From NCBI RefSeq assembly GCF_000934605.2, contig NZ_CP010897.2, positions 2,170,001 to 2,234,000 on the forward strand: 64,000 nucleotides of DNA, written 5' to 3'. Position 1 is the stretch's first letter. Each line of letters starts with the position of its first letter. The stretch comes from Pandoraea vervacti (lineage in GTDB: Bacteria > Pseudomonadota > Gammaproteobacteria > Burkholderiales > Burkholderiaceae). Positions 53,795 through 62,654 of this stretch are shown in pieces. A program made the position numbers and the translations under genes. The notes under the pieces were generated by a model. It searched no databases, was not told where the DNA came from, and saw only the letters and a program-made list of their open reading frames with translations.

Positions 53795-55494
53795 ACCCCA
53801 TCGTCGGACACTTCGGCCCGGCCATCCTCCGCAAGCTTCTCCAGATGCGCCCGCAGCGAACGCCGTGCAACGCCATGCCGCACGGCGGGCACGTCGGCAT
53901 AGACCAACGGCGTTAGCGCTTCGATGCTCGCAGCGCCGATCCGCTCAAGCGCTTGCACAGTGCTCGCTTCGCGTGCCAGCCGATGGGCGATGAGTCGCGC
54001 AATGCGCTGCGCCGGGCGATCCATCATGAACCCGTGCCCGGGGGCAAGCCACGCTGGGCCGAGCGTCGCGAGCTTTTCGAGCGATGCCAGATATGTCCCC
54101 ATGTGACCGTCAGGCGGATTGATGACGACCGTCGAGCCCTGCATGACGTGATCGCCGGTGAACACCAGCTTCACGTCGGCGAGTTCATAGCAAAGATGGT
54201 TGGCCGCATGACCCGGTGTATGAATGGCACGCAGGGTTCGCCCGTCGGGCAGCGTGACTTCATCGCCATCCGATAACGTCACATCCGGCAAGAACAGCGT
54301 GTCTTGCCCCTCGCGGTGACGCGCTTGCAAACCATAGGACGTTGCATTCGTGCGTTGTTTGAGCAACCGCGCCCCGGGCGAATGGTCGCGGTGGGTATGC
54401 GTCACGAAAATCTGTCGGATGGCGCCTGGCGCGGCGCGCAAAATGGCGTCGATATGGATCGGATCGTCAGGCCCCGGATCGATGACGGCCCAGTCGTTGT
54501 CGGCGCCCCCACCGACGAGATACGTGTTCGTGCCGGGGCCGGTCATCATGCCCGGATTTGGTGCGGCGATGCGCAGCACACCGGGCATGAGCGTGACCAC
54601 CTCTCCGGGGACGATCTCGTAGCTCCCCGTGCCCCGCGCCTGCGGATCCGTCAGCGTGAGTTCGGCCCATGCCGGTTCATCCGGCGTGACGGGCCAGCGG
54701 CCACGTTTGCCATTCGCGAGACGCGGCTCAATCCGCGGCACTTCACGCAATGCGGCCGCTGTCGATATCGCCCGTTCCGCCGTTGCCATGCCCTCCAGCC
54801 ATTGCAGCAGCTTGCGCGTGGGGGGCAGCAGGCGCAATTGATCGGCGTGTGCCAGCGCATAGTGCGGACGCATCCAGCGATGCGCGGCCGTCTCTGTCTG
54901 ATCGACTTCGACATGCTGGCCGTCAGGCAGTATGGTCAGGAAAAAGCGCGTATCGAAGCGTTTGGGCAGGGCCAGCGGCGTGACCCAGTGACTGAGGTAA
55001 TGCAGATGGCGCGGCGTGAGCCGGATATCCCGCGAGCGGCAAAGCGACGCGATGTCGATCTTGCCGTCGTGCAGCGCTTCGCGCTGCGCCCGGATGTCAT
55101 TCAGGCGTCTCGCATCCAACGGCGCGCCATCGACGTCTTGCGCGAACAGCACGCCTGTCTCTTCGAAGCACTCGCGTATTGCTGCGACGTAGTAGTCGAG
55201 TCCCCCGGCGTCGAGGGCCAGACGTTGGCTCGCGGTGGCCTCATCCAAGCCCTCGCACACGGCATGTCCGAGTCGGTCGGCCGCGTCGAGCACCCCGCCC
55301 GGGAAGACGTAAGCGTCCGAGCTGAAGTCGCCGGCGCGCACAGCCCGTCGCAGCAGCAACACTTCCATGCCGCTTGGGCGCTCGCGCAAAACCACGAGAC
55401 TCGCCGCCATCCGGAGCGACACCGGCGCGCACGGGCGATGCTCAGCCGCGGACGACGACGGCAGCGCAGCAGAGGTATCCGGACGATCTGTCAT
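53776..55494 (-). CDS. NUDIX + metallo-beta-lactamase fusion protein
   Basis: A 572-aa two-domain protein. Residues 15-240 form a NUDT19-like NUDIX domain (YVFPGGVLD, IRECFEETGVLF). Residues 285-500 form a metallo-beta-lactamase domain of LACTB2 type with Zn motif THTHRDHSP, then HTPGHAANHL, FTGDHVMQGS and APGHG. A C-terminal winged-helix-like region (ALTPLVYADVPAVRHGVARR) follows, typical of LACTB2-like proteins. It perhaps couples acyl-CoA or nucleotide hydrolysis with an esterase or nuclease step; the substrate is unknown. I start at ATG 55494; a TTG six codons earlier is less likely. Confidence 0.88.
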   Translation of the reverse strand: MTDRPDTSAALPSSSAAEHRPCAPVSLRMAASLVVLRERPSGMEVLLLRRAVRAGDFSSDAYVFPGGVLDAADRLGHAVCEGLDEATASQRLALDAGGLDYYVAAIRECFEETGVLFAQDVDGAPLDARRLNDIRAQREALHDGKIDIASLCRSRDIRLTPRHLHYLSHWVTPLALPKRFDTRFFLTILPDGQHVEVDQTETAAHRWMRPHYALAHADQLRLLPPTRKLLQWLEGMATAERAISTAAALREVPRIEPRLANGKRGRWPVTPDEPAWAELTLTDPQARGTGSYEIVPGEVVTLMPGVLRIAAPNPGMMTGPGTNTYLVGGGADNDWAVIDPGPDDPIHIDAILRAAPGAIRQIFVTHTHRDHSPGARLLKQRTNATSYGLQARHREGQDTLFLPDVTLSDGDEVTLPDGRTLRAIHTPGHAANHLCYELADVKLVFTGDHVMQGSTVVINPPDGHMGTYLASLEKLATLGPAWLAPGHGFMMDRPAQRIARLIAHRLAREASTVQALERIGAASIEALTPLVYADVPAVRHGVARRSLRAHLEKLAEDGRAEVSDDGVWRLRR

Positions 55495-55592
55495 GACGAC
55501 GTACGCGCGCAAGTCGCGCGAAATTGGAAAGTCCCTAGTGTGCCATCGGAATGGTAACGCCGCAGGTGGGTGAGCCCCGGGGGGGCGCCGGC

Positions 55593-55628
55593 TTGAGGGC
55601 CGGGTTGAGAGCCGGGTTGAGAGCCGGG
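55593..55628. repeat. 12-bp tandem array upstream of the NUDIX/MBL gene
   Basis: TTGAGGGCCGGG once and TTGAGAGCCGGG twice, consecutive, between the NUDIX/MBL gene and the hydrolase gene. Confidence 0.85.
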
Positions 55629-55756
55629 TTGGGCGACACCGGGCAGCACGTCAGTCGTTAGCGTACGAATGCGAGGAAATCGGGACGGCGCGGCGAATCG
55701 GAGCGGTGCGCGGCCGACACCATCCGACACCTTCCGACGCTATCTGCCCGGCGCTA

Positions 55757-56776
55757 TCAGGCTGCATCATTCGCGGCCTGCGTCGAGACGGTCGCCACGT
55801 CGTGAGTCGCGCGGTTGTCGTGCGTCGGCGGCATACGCGCAGCCACCGCTTGCAACCACTGCATCGTCGCTTCCGGCTGCGTTACCGGCAGCATATGGCC
55901 GCCATCGACGAGCGCCAGGCGCACACGATGGCTCGCAACAGGCATGCGCTCGCCGTGCTGGCGGTAGTCGAGAATTCGGTCGCCGCGTCCGTAAAGGATA
56001 TCGACGGGCACCGTCAACGCGGCGTAACGGGCGGCCAGTGCGGTCATGTCGCGTTCTGCCGCGAGGATATCGACGCTGCCCGATTCGAAGTTGCCCGGAC
56101 GAAAGCCCAGCACACCGCCGCCGCGAATCAGAAAGTCCTTCGGGGCGTCTTCCGGTCCAAAGACATAAGCAAGCGTGGCGCGTCCCGTCATCATGCCGAT
56201 GGGTACCGCGAGCGTGCGTCCGACCCAGCGGCGCCACCATGCATTGCGTATCGCGAGCCCGCGAAAGGCGGCGGGAACCTCGGACACCGGTTGGGTCAGC
56301 GGCGCCATCAACGCGAGCGCCCCAACGCGTTGCGGATGGTTGAGGGCAAGCATCAACGATACGGCGCCGCCCAACGAATGTCCGACGACCAGCGGGCGGT
56401 CCAGACCGAGCCTGTCGATGACCTGCGCGACGATGTTCGCCTGCCATGCCAGGGCGGCGTCGCGTCCCCGGGCGCGCGTGGAATACCCGGAACCTGGACG
56501 GTCGATCAGCACGACGCGATGCGTGCGAGCCAATGCCGCCAACGGCAAATAGGCGAAGTTGCGCAACTGGCCGCAAAGCCCGTGAATAAAGACAATCGCC
56601 GGCCCTTGGCCGAAGTCCACGTAATGCAAGCGTTCGCCGTCGATGTCCAGAAATTGCCCGTCTGGCGGGACGGCGGCTTCGGCCCGTCGGGCAACGCGAC
56701 GCGTGAAGCGCATCAGCACGGCCGTCACCGCGATCATGGCGATGGCAAGGCATGCGATTACATAGACGATAAACAT
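55757..56776 (-). CDS. alpha/beta hydrolase with N-terminal membrane anchor
   Basis: A 339-aa hydrolase. Residues 3-22 are a membrane helix (VYVIACLAIAMIAVTAVL). Oxyanion strand AIVFIHGLCGQLRNF, nucleophile elbow VVGHSLGGAVSL and late catalytic regions VDILYGRGD (Asp) and VDGGHMLPV (His) are in order. It is likely an esterase or lipase. Its start overlaps the monooxygenase stop by one base (TGATG), so it is the third gene of the SDR-monooxygenase-hydrolase operon. Confidence 0.9.
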   Translation of the reverse strand: MFIVYVIACLAIAMIAVTAVLMRFTRRVARRAEAAVPPDGQFLDIDGERLHYVDFGQGPAIVFIHGLCGQLRNFAYLPLAALARTHRVVLIDRPGSGYSTRARGRDAALAWQANIVAQVIDRLGLDRPLVVGHSLGGAVSLMLALNHPQRVGALALMAPLTQPVSEVPAAFRGLAIRNAWWRRWVGRTLAVPIGMMTGRATLAYVFGPEDAPKDFLIRGGGVLGFRPGNFESGSVDILAAERDMTALAARYAALTVPVDILYGRGDRILDYRQHGERMPVASHRVRLALVDGGHMLPVTQPEATMQWLQAVAARMPPTHDNRATHDVATVSTQAANDAA

Positions 56777-58350
56777 CAGTGCGCCCCCGGTGTTGCGGCA
56801 ATGTCGTTAGACACATTCGGTACATTCGCCATGCCCGCGGCGGCCTCTCTCGTCTGTGGCGTCACGCGGCGCGTCGCCCGTCGCTCGAAACGCATCACGC
56901 CGTCGTCGACACTCCCCCAGCGCATCAGGCGCCAGTCGCGCAGATAGCTTTGATAGAAGACCCATGGCTTGCGTGCGCCCTGTTTGGGAAGCGCCCCGGC
57001 GGCGCGTTGTATGTAGCCGGAGGTGAGGCCAATCGCCGGCAAATCGCCATGCTCGCCCTCGCGCAGTTGCGGGACACATGTGTCGGCGCCGTGGGCGTTC
57101 ATGTGGTTGATCAAGCGACAGACGTACTGCGCGATCAGTTCGGCCTTCAGGGTCCACGAAGCGTTCGTGTAGCCGAAGATCGACGCCAGATTCGGCACAC
57201 CGCTGTACATCATGCCTTTGTACGCGACCGTCTGCGCGAGCGACACGGGCTTGCCGTCGACAAGCAGTCGCGCACCCCCCATCAATTGCACGCGTAATCC
57301 GGTCGCGGTCACAACGATGTCCGCGTCGAGCGCCTTGCCGTGTCTGAGCGCGATGCCGTGCGGTGTGAACGACGCGATCTCGTCGGTCACGATGCTGGCG
57401 CGCCCGCTGCGCAGTGCCTTGAAGATGTCGCCGTTCGGCGCAAGACACAAGCGCTGGTCCCAAGGGTTATAGCGGGGCGTGAGATCGCGCTGCACATCGG
57501 CATGGCCCGCGGCCTGGCGCGCGGCACGCCGGATCAGAACACGCCGTATCGCTTGCGGCCATCGCCGCGCCGCGTTGTAAAAACCGAGCGTGATCAGCAC
57601 GTTTTTTATGCGCACGATGCGATGTGCCATGCCGGCGGGCAGCCAGGCGCGCAGCCGCTCTGCCACGCCGTCGCGCTGCGGCATCGAGAGCAGATAGCTC
57701 GGCGAGCGCTGAAGCATGGTGACGTGCGCGGCAGTGGCAGCCAGGCTCGGCACCAGGGTGACGGCGGTGGCGCCGCTGCCGATGATCACGACGCGCTTGT
57801 CGCGATAGTCGAGATCCCTGGGCCAGTGCTGAGGGTGGACGACGGTGCCGGCGTATGTCTCTATGCCCGGCCAGGTTGGCGTGTGACCGGCATCGTACGC
57901 GTAGTAACCGCTGCACATGAACAGGAACCGGCAGGTCAGCGATAGCGTGTCCTTGCGTCCATCGGCATGCGTGCGCTCGATGTCGAGCGTCCAGCGCGCG
58001 ATACTGGAATCCCAACGCGCTTCGCTGACCTTGTGTCCGTAACGGATGACGTCCTCGAGTTGTTCGGCGCGAGCCGTCTCCTTCAGATAATCGAGAATCT
58101 TGCCGCCGTCGGCGATCGCCTGATCGCTTGCCCACGGGCGGAAGCTGAACCCGAGCGTGAACATGTCCGAGTCCGAGCGCACACCGGGATAGCGGAACAG
58201 GTCCCACGTGCCACCGAGCGACTGTCGTGCTTCGAGCATGGCGAAGCGCGTGCCCGGACACTGCTCGCGCAGGTAGTGCGCGGCGGCAATGCCCGACAGT
58301 CCTGCGCCGACGATGATGACGTCGAGATCCGTGGGTGAAGATGGCGTCAT
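56776..58350 (-). CDS. flavin-containing (Baeyer-Villiger-type) monooxygenase
   Basis: A 524-aa FAD/NADPH monooxygenase. The FAD loop VIIVGAGLSGIAAAHYL is near the N-terminus, with GGTWDLFRYPGVRSDSDMFT after it. The FMO fingerprint is AGTVVHPQHWP and the NADPH loop is VVIIGSGATAVTLVP. BVMO-like VTATGLRVQL follows. It likely converts a ketone or aldehyde to an ester, which the next gene's hydrolase could cleave. I start at ATG 58350. The open frame upstream to 59301 runs across the SDR gene and is a shadow. Confidence 0.92.
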   Translation of the reverse strand: MTPSSPTDLDVIIVGAGLSGIAAAHYLREQCPGTRFAMLEARQSLGGTWDLFRYPGVRSDSDMFTLGFSFRPWASDQAIADGGKILDYLKETARAEQLEDVIRYGHKVSEARWDSSIARWTLDIERTHADGRKDTLSLTCRFLFMCSGYYAYDAGHTPTWPGIETYAGTVVHPQHWPRDLDYRDKRVVIIGSGATAVTLVPSLAATAAHVTMLQRSPSYLLSMPQRDGVAERLRAWLPAGMAHRIVRIKNVLITLGFYNAARRWPQAIRRVLIRRAARQAAGHADVQRDLTPRYNPWDQRLCLAPNGDIFKALRSGRASIVTDEIASFTPHGIALRHGKALDADIVVTATGLRVQLMGGARLLVDGKPVSLAQTVAYKGMMYSGVPNLASIFGYTNASWTLKAELIAQYVCRLINHMNAHGADTCVPQLREGEHGDLPAIGLTSGYIQRAAGALPKQGARKPWVFYQSYLRDWRLMRWGSVDDGVMRFERRATRRVTPQTREAAAGMANVPNVSNDIAATPGAH

Positions 58351-58376
58351 GGCGATGTCCTTCGGTTGGCGCAGCA

Positions 58377-59276
58377 TCAGTTCGTGGAGTGCGTGGTTGC
58401 ATCGGCCGCCGCAGCGCTGGCCCGCGAGCGCTTTGCCGACATGGCGGAGCGTCGGTAGAACCACACGACCAACGCCTGATAGCTCGCCCCCAGCACGCGG
58501 GCCAGTTTGTCCACGCGGCGCGCGTCTGGCCCGACGAGAACACGCCGCGCATTGCGCTCGACGCCGATGAGGATCTGGCGCGCCGCGGCGTCCGCACTGG
58601 TCACATCGATGAGTTGGTTGGCACGGCGCCGGTGGGTCTGCGGGTCGACGCCGGTGAACGCGGCGATGCTGTCGTCGATGCGAGACGCCGTCACGATGTT
58701 CGTCGCGACGCCGCCGGGATGTACGCAAGTGCACGACACCGGGGCGCCTGCGAGATCGAGTTCCATGCGCAGCGCTTCGGTGAAGCCGCGCACTGCGAAT
58801 TTGCTGGCGTTGTACGCCGATTGCGTGGGCATGGCGATGATGCCGAACAGGCTCGACGTGTTGACGATGTGCCCCTCGCCGGAGGCGGTGAGATACGGCA
58901 GAAACGCCTGCGTGCCGTGAACGACGCCCCAGAAGTTGATATCCATCAGCCAGACGAAGTCTTCCTGTCGCGCGGTCGCGACCGGTACCGACAGCGAGAC
59001 CCCGGCATTGTTGAAGACGAGATTGACCTTGCCGTGCGCCGCGACGCTCGCACGCGCCCAGGCAAAGACGGCTTCGCGCTCGGCCACGTCCAGGCGTTGC
59101 GACGTGACACGCACCCCCAGCGCGCGACAGGCTGCTGCGGTGGCAGCGACACTGGCCTCGTCGATATCGGACAACGCGAGATGCGTGCCCCGACGCGCCA
59201 GTTCGAGCGCCAGCGAGCGACCCATGCCCGATCCTGCCCCGGTAATGGCGGCGACCTTGTCGGTGAATGTCTTCAT
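58377..59276 (-). CDS. short-chain dehydrogenase/reductase
   Basis: A 299-aa SDR. The cofactor loop is AITGAGSGMGRSLALEL, with NNAGVSLS, the Ser region VNTSSLFGI and the YNASKFAV catalytic Tyr/Lys. A C-terminal extension past residue 250 resembles acyl or alcohol SDRs found next to FMO/BVMO genes. It probably oxidises an alcohol to the ketone used by the monooxygenase. The start at ATG 59276 is preceded by GGGAGACAG. It is the first gene of the operon, divergent from a TetR regulator. Confidence 0.92.
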   Translation of the reverse strand: MKTFTDKVAAITGAGSGMGRSLALELARRGTHLALSDIDEASVAATAAACRALGVRVTSQRLDVAEREAVFAWARASVAAHGKVNLVFNNAGVSLSVPVATARQEDFVWLMDINFWGVVHGTQAFLPYLTASGEGHIVNTSSLFGIIAMPTQSAYNASKFAVRGFTEALRMELDLAGAPVSCTCVHPGGVATNIVTASRIDDSIAAFTGVDPQTHRRRANQLIDVTSADAAARQILIGVERNARRVLVGPDARRVDKLARVLGASYQALVVWFYRRSAMSAKRSRASAAAADATTHSTN

Positions 59277-59353
59277 TACGCTGTCTCCCTGACGGCAGCA
59301 TCGATGGCGTCGCGCGCGCCCGGCGAGTGCGCTCGGGGTGCGCTTATATTGGT

Positions 59354-59386
59354 CATACATCGCTCATACATCGCTCGTGAATCGCT
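59354..59386. repeat. 11-bp direct repeats in the SDR/TetR intergenic region
   Basis: CATACATCGCT occurs twice in succession, followed by CGTGAATCGCT. A period of 11 bp is about one helical turn, so regulator binding on one DNA face is possible. A second short dyad, GGTG...CACC (59411-59426), lies closer to the TetR gene. Confidence 0.5.
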
Positions 59387-59448
59387 GGATACGTTTCGCT
59401 TACTGAATCTGGTGTTGAGTGTCACCACTTTAGTTTTTGGCCTCGTTG

Positions 59449-60183
59449 ATGTCAAATAGCGAAATGGAACAGGGACTCGAATCGACGGACATGACGACGA
59501 GCGTTGCGGGGGCTGAAGCGGCTGAAGGTGCTGAAGGGGCAGAGCGCCATCAGAGCGATCCCCCGGCGCGCGGGCGGCGCTATGGCGGCTTGGGGCAGGC
59601 GCAGCGCGAGCAGGCGCGCCGCGCGGCGCTGATCGGCGCGGCCACGGAAGTGTTCGGCACGCTCGGCTTTCGCCGGGCGACTGTGCGAGCGGTGTGCGGC
59701 CTGGCCAGACTCAACGATCGGTACTTCTATGCGGCGTTCGACAATATGGAGGATCTGCTGCGGGCGACATACGCGCATCATGCGCAAGCGTTGCTCGCGC
59801 AGTTGCAGGCCGCCATTGCCGCGAGCGAGCCGACGCTCGACGCCCGCCTGGACGCGGGGCTGAATGCCTTCTTCGCGTTCTTGCGCAATCCTCACGCGGC
59901 GCGGGTGTTACTGCTCGAAGTGATGGGCGTAAGTCCGCAGATGGATCAGACGTACCAGCGCTACATCTTCGAGTTCGCGAAGCTCATTCTTGCCATGACG
60001 CCGGTCGCGCAGAGGTCCGCGCCGCTCGACGACGAGGCGCAGGCGCAGGCCCGCATCGTCGGTCTGGCGCTTGTCGGCGCCATGACGAACGCGGGCACGG
60101 CGTGGGTGCTCACGGGCTATCAGGACACACAGGCGCGCATGGTGGCGAGTTGCCGTCGCGTGCTCGGCGGTGCGTTGGCCTGA
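59449..60183 (+). CDS. TetR/AcrR-family transcriptional regulator
   Basis: A 244-aa regulator. A disordered N-terminus with Ala-Glu-Gly repeats (about residues 20-35) precedes a helix-turn-helix at about 50-95 (ARRAALIGAATEVFGTLGFR, then LARLNDRYFYAAFDN). The helical ligand domain spans 100-240. It is divergent from the SDR-monooxygenase-hydrolase operon, which it probably represses. Start choice is uncertain (ATG 59449, ATG 59464 or TTG 59437). The N-terminal repeats come from a 9-bp array. Confidence 0.88.
   Translation: MSNSEMEQGLESTDMTTSVAGAEAAEGAEGAERHQSDPPARGRRYGGLGQAQREQARRAALIGAATEVFGTLGFRRATVRAVCGLARLNDRYFYAAFDNMEDLLRATYAHHAQALLAQLQAAIAASEPTLDARLDAGLNAFFAFLRNPHAARVLLLEVMGVSPQMDQTYQRYIFEFAKLILAMTPVAQRSAPLDDEAQAQARIVGLALVGAMTNAGTAWVLTGYQDTQARMVASCRRVLGGALA
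59512..59547 (+). repeat. 9-bp tandem array in the TetR gene
   Basis: GCTGAAGCG, GCTGAAGGT, GCTGAAGGG and GCAGAGCGC encode Ala-Glu-Ala/Gly repeats in the disordered N-terminus. Confidence 0.7.
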
Positions 60184-60186
60184 TAC

Positions 60187-60212
60187 GCTGACATGCCGCG
60201 CTGACATGCCGC
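60187..60212. repeat. 13-bp direct repeat after the TetR gene
   Basis: GCTGACATGCCGC is present twice, head to tail, just after the TetR stop. Confidence 0.85.
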
Positions 60213-60217
60213 GCCGC

Positions 60218-60262
60218 GCATATGGTGCATATCGCGCATAACGTGCATATCGTGCAAATGGC
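60218..60262. repeat. 9-bp tandem array upstream of purT
   Basis: Five units: GCATATGGT, GCATATCGC, GCATAACGT, GCATATCGT, GCAAATGGC. It lies about 150 bases before the purT ATG. Confidence 0.85.
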
Positions 60263-60412
60263 AGTTTGAGCGCCTCGCCCGGGGAAGTGCCGCATCGTCG
60301 CGCAGGCTCGCTACAATACGTCCTTCGCGTACGACACCTCATGCGGCGAACCCCCCCACAGGTTTGCGATGCCTGTCGTCCTCACTCATTTCTCACTCTC
60401 CAAAGGTCGAAA

Positions 60413-61615
60413 ATGACCACTATCGGAACCCCGCTGTCGCCGAATGCGACGAAGGTCATGCTGTTGGGCGCAGGCGAGCTCGGTCGCGAAGTGCTGATCG
60501 CGTTGCAGCGTCTTGGTGTCGAGACGATTGCCGTCGATCGCTACGAAAATGCGCCGGGCCAGCAGGTTGCGCACCATGCGCGCACGATTGCGATGACGGA
60601 CGCCGAACAACTCAAGGCGCTGATCGAAGCCGAGAAGCCGGATCTCGTCGTGCCCGAGATCGAGGCGATTGCCACCCCCATGCTCGAAGCGCTGGAAGCC
60701 GATGGCGTGGTGCGCGTGATCCCGACGGCGCGCGCCGCGCGCCTGACGATGGACCGCGAAGGTATCCGCCGTCTGGCCGCCGAGACGCTGGGTCTGCCGA
60801 CGAGCCCGTACCAGTTCTGCGATTCGCTCGAACAATTGCAAGCGGCCATCGACGGCGGCATCGGTTATCCGTGCATCGTCAAGCCTGTCATGAGCAGTTC
60901 GGGCAAAGGGCAGAGCAAGATCGACAGCGCAGCCGACGTAAAGGCCGCATGGGACTACGCGATGGCGGGCGGTCGCGTGAGCCACGGCCGCATCATCGTC
61001 GAAGGCTTCATCGACTTCGATTACGAGATCACATTGCTGACCGTGCGTGCGCGGGGTGCGGATGCGCAAGTCGAAACGCACTTCTGCGCGCCGATCGGAC
61101 ACAAGCAGGTCAGCGGCGACTACGTGGAGAGCTGGCAGCCGCATCCGATGTCATCGGTTGCGCTTGAGCGCGCCCGTGTGATCGCGCGCGAGGTGACGAA
61201 CAATCTCGGCGGGCAGGGCATTTTCGGTGTCGAACTGTTCGTGAAGGGCGACGATGTGTGGTTCAGCGAAGTCAGTCCGCGTCCGCACGACACGGGCATG
61301 GTGACGATGATCACGCAGTGGCAAAACGAGTTCGAGCTTCACGCGCGTGCGATTCTTGGCCTGCCAGTGAACACCACGCTGAAGACGCCGGGTGCGAGTG
61401 CCGTCATCTATGGCGGTGTGGATGCGCAGGGTATTGTCTTTGATGGCGTCGATCAGGCGCTGCAAGTGCCGCAGACCGACATTCGCCTGTTCGGCAAACC
61501 GGAGAGTTTCGTGAAGCGTCGGATGGGCGTGGCGCTGGCTTACGATGAGAACCTCGACGTTGCCCGACGCAACGCGGTGGAAGCGGCAAGCCGTGTGAAG
61601 CCGCGCGCGGTTTGA
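60413..61615 (+). CDS. purT: formate-dependent phosphoribosylglycinamide formyltransferase
   Basis: A 400-aa ATP-grasp enzyme that formylates GAR using formate and ATP in purine synthesis, bypassing PurN. The N-terminal VMLLGAGELGREVLIALQRLG, PEIEAIAT, the ATP-grasp loop PVMSSSGKGQSKI, GVELFVKGDDVWFSEVSPRPHDTG and GKPESFVKRRMGVALA are diagnostic. ATG 60413 has AAAGG nine bases before it. Upstream frames contain the 9-bp array and are rejected. Confidence 0.97.
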   Translation: MTTIGTPLSPNATKVMLLGAGELGREVLIALQRLGVETIAVDRYENAPGQQVAHHARTIAMTDAEQLKALIEAEKPDLVVPEIEAIATPMLEALEADGVVRVIPTARAARLTMDREGIRRLAAETLGLPTSPYQFCDSLEQLQAAIDGGIGYPCIVKPVMSSSGKGQSKIDSAADVKAAWDYAMAGGRVSHGRIIVEGFIDFDYEITLLTVRARGADAQVETHFCAPIGHKQVSGDYVESWQPHPMSSVALERARVIAREVTNNLGGQGIFGVELFVKGDDVWFSEVSPRPHDTGMVTMITQWQNEFELHARAILGLPVNTTLKTPGASAVIYGGVDAQGIVFDGVDQALQVPQTDIRLFGKPESFVKRRMGVALAYDENLDVARRNAVEAASRVKPRAV

Positions 61616-61640
61616 CGATGCTGGGCATCTTGCGCTGGAT

Positions 61641-61685
61641 GCGTTAAAAGCGTTAAAAGCGTTGAATGCGTTGAACGCGTTAAGC
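61641..61685. repeat. 9-bp tandem array downstream of purT
   Basis: Five units: GCGTTAAAA twice, GCGTTGAAT, GCGTTGAAC, GCGTTAAGC. It begins 25 bases after the purT stop. Confidence 0.9.
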
Positions 61686-61813
61686 GCGCCGGGGCATTGG
61701 ACGGTAATTAGCAGGGAACAAGCGCGCAGCAAGCGGGCGTCGTAGGCTTCGGCTTGCGACGCCCGTTTGCGTTTCGCAACGAGTCGCATGACGCCGCTAT
61801 CGCACAGGAAACG

Positions 61814-61839
61814 AAAAAACCCCGCCTGAGCGGGGTTTT
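61814..61839. terminator. bidirectional terminator between purT and cspA
   Basis: The stem AAAACCCCGC (61816-61825) pairs with 61830-61839 around loop CTGA. T runs follow in both directions, stronger on the minus strand for cspA. Confidence 0.88.
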
Positions 61840-61920
61840 CAGTTCGGGCAGTGGCTAGGGTAAGCGCACCGCCCGAGGCGCGTCGATCGCGTTAGCGATC
61901 GCTCAGCGAAGCATCAGACC

Positions 61921-62124
61921 TTAGATGGGCTGGATGTTGCTGGCTTGACGGCCCTTCGGTCCCATCTTCACTTCGAAGCTGACCTTCTGGTTTTCTTGCA
62001 GGGACTTGAAGCCCTTTGCCTGGATTTCCGAGAAGTGAGCGAAGAGATCTTCACCACCTTCGTCCGGCGTAATAAAACCAAAACCCTTGGCGTCGTTGAA
62101 CCACTTGACGGTACCAGTTGCCAT
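61921..62124 (-). CDS. cspA: cold-shock protein
   Basis: A 67-aa single cold-shock domain. RNP1 is KGFGFIT and RNP2 is DLFAHFS. It starts MATGTVKWFNDAKGFGFITP and has an intact nucleic-acid-binding aromatic surface. It acts as an RNA chaperone. The gene is monocistronic, and the 5' side (62125-62250) is AT-richer, as expected for a regulated leader. Confidence 0.97.
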   Translation of the reverse strand: MATGTVKWFNDAKGFGFITPDEGGEDLFAHFSEIQAKGFKSLQENQKVSFEVKMGPKGRQASNIQPI

Positions 62125-62654
62125 TTCTTAAATCCTTAAAGTTTTCAAATGAGCGAGCGAGATGCTCAGCGAGCGCATGACATTAAAGCTGATCAGGTAC
62201 AACCGAGTTGACGCAGAGGGCGACATTAGATGACACAAGACTCGCCATACAACGTTCATGCACCCGTTTTTTTACGGGAAAGGTGGGAAGGTGTCAAGCA
62301 GGGAAACTGTGGGATTGTTGATCCACGCCAGTTTCCAGCCATTTTTCGCTGCGATGCGACATGCATTCGGCATGACCGGACGGCCGGTCGAATCGCTTTC
62401 GCAACGTCGCGCGGCGCGGCAGCGCTCTGCGCTGCCGCCATAGCGCAGCACGCGTCGGACACCGGCAGAATTTCACCTCCCCATTTCCCGTTTGCCGGGA
62501 AGTCTTCTCAGTGAAGTGAGACAGGCAGGGCGCTAGCCACATGCCCATCACGAAGCAAAAATATTTTCGCGCGACAGCACGCTTGCATCACATCATGTGG
62601 CGCAGGCACAACGTACGTGCCGTCACGCCATGGTTTCACCGGGGTGTCACCGCA
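62125..62654. other. intergenic region upstream of cspA
   Basis: 530 bases holding the cspA promoter/leader on the minus strand. A 94-codon plus-strand frame (62230-62514) has no ribosome site, family or coherent composition, and I do not call it. Confidence 0.4.

Noticed and set aside
59908..60342. Minus-strand frame with Tyr-Ala-Arg repeats
   Set aside because: Antisense to the TetR gene; repeats are a translation of the 9-bp array at 60218-60262.
62230..62514. 94-codon plus-strand frame upstream of cspA
   Set aside because: No ribosome site, mixed composition, no family; overlaps the cspA leader.
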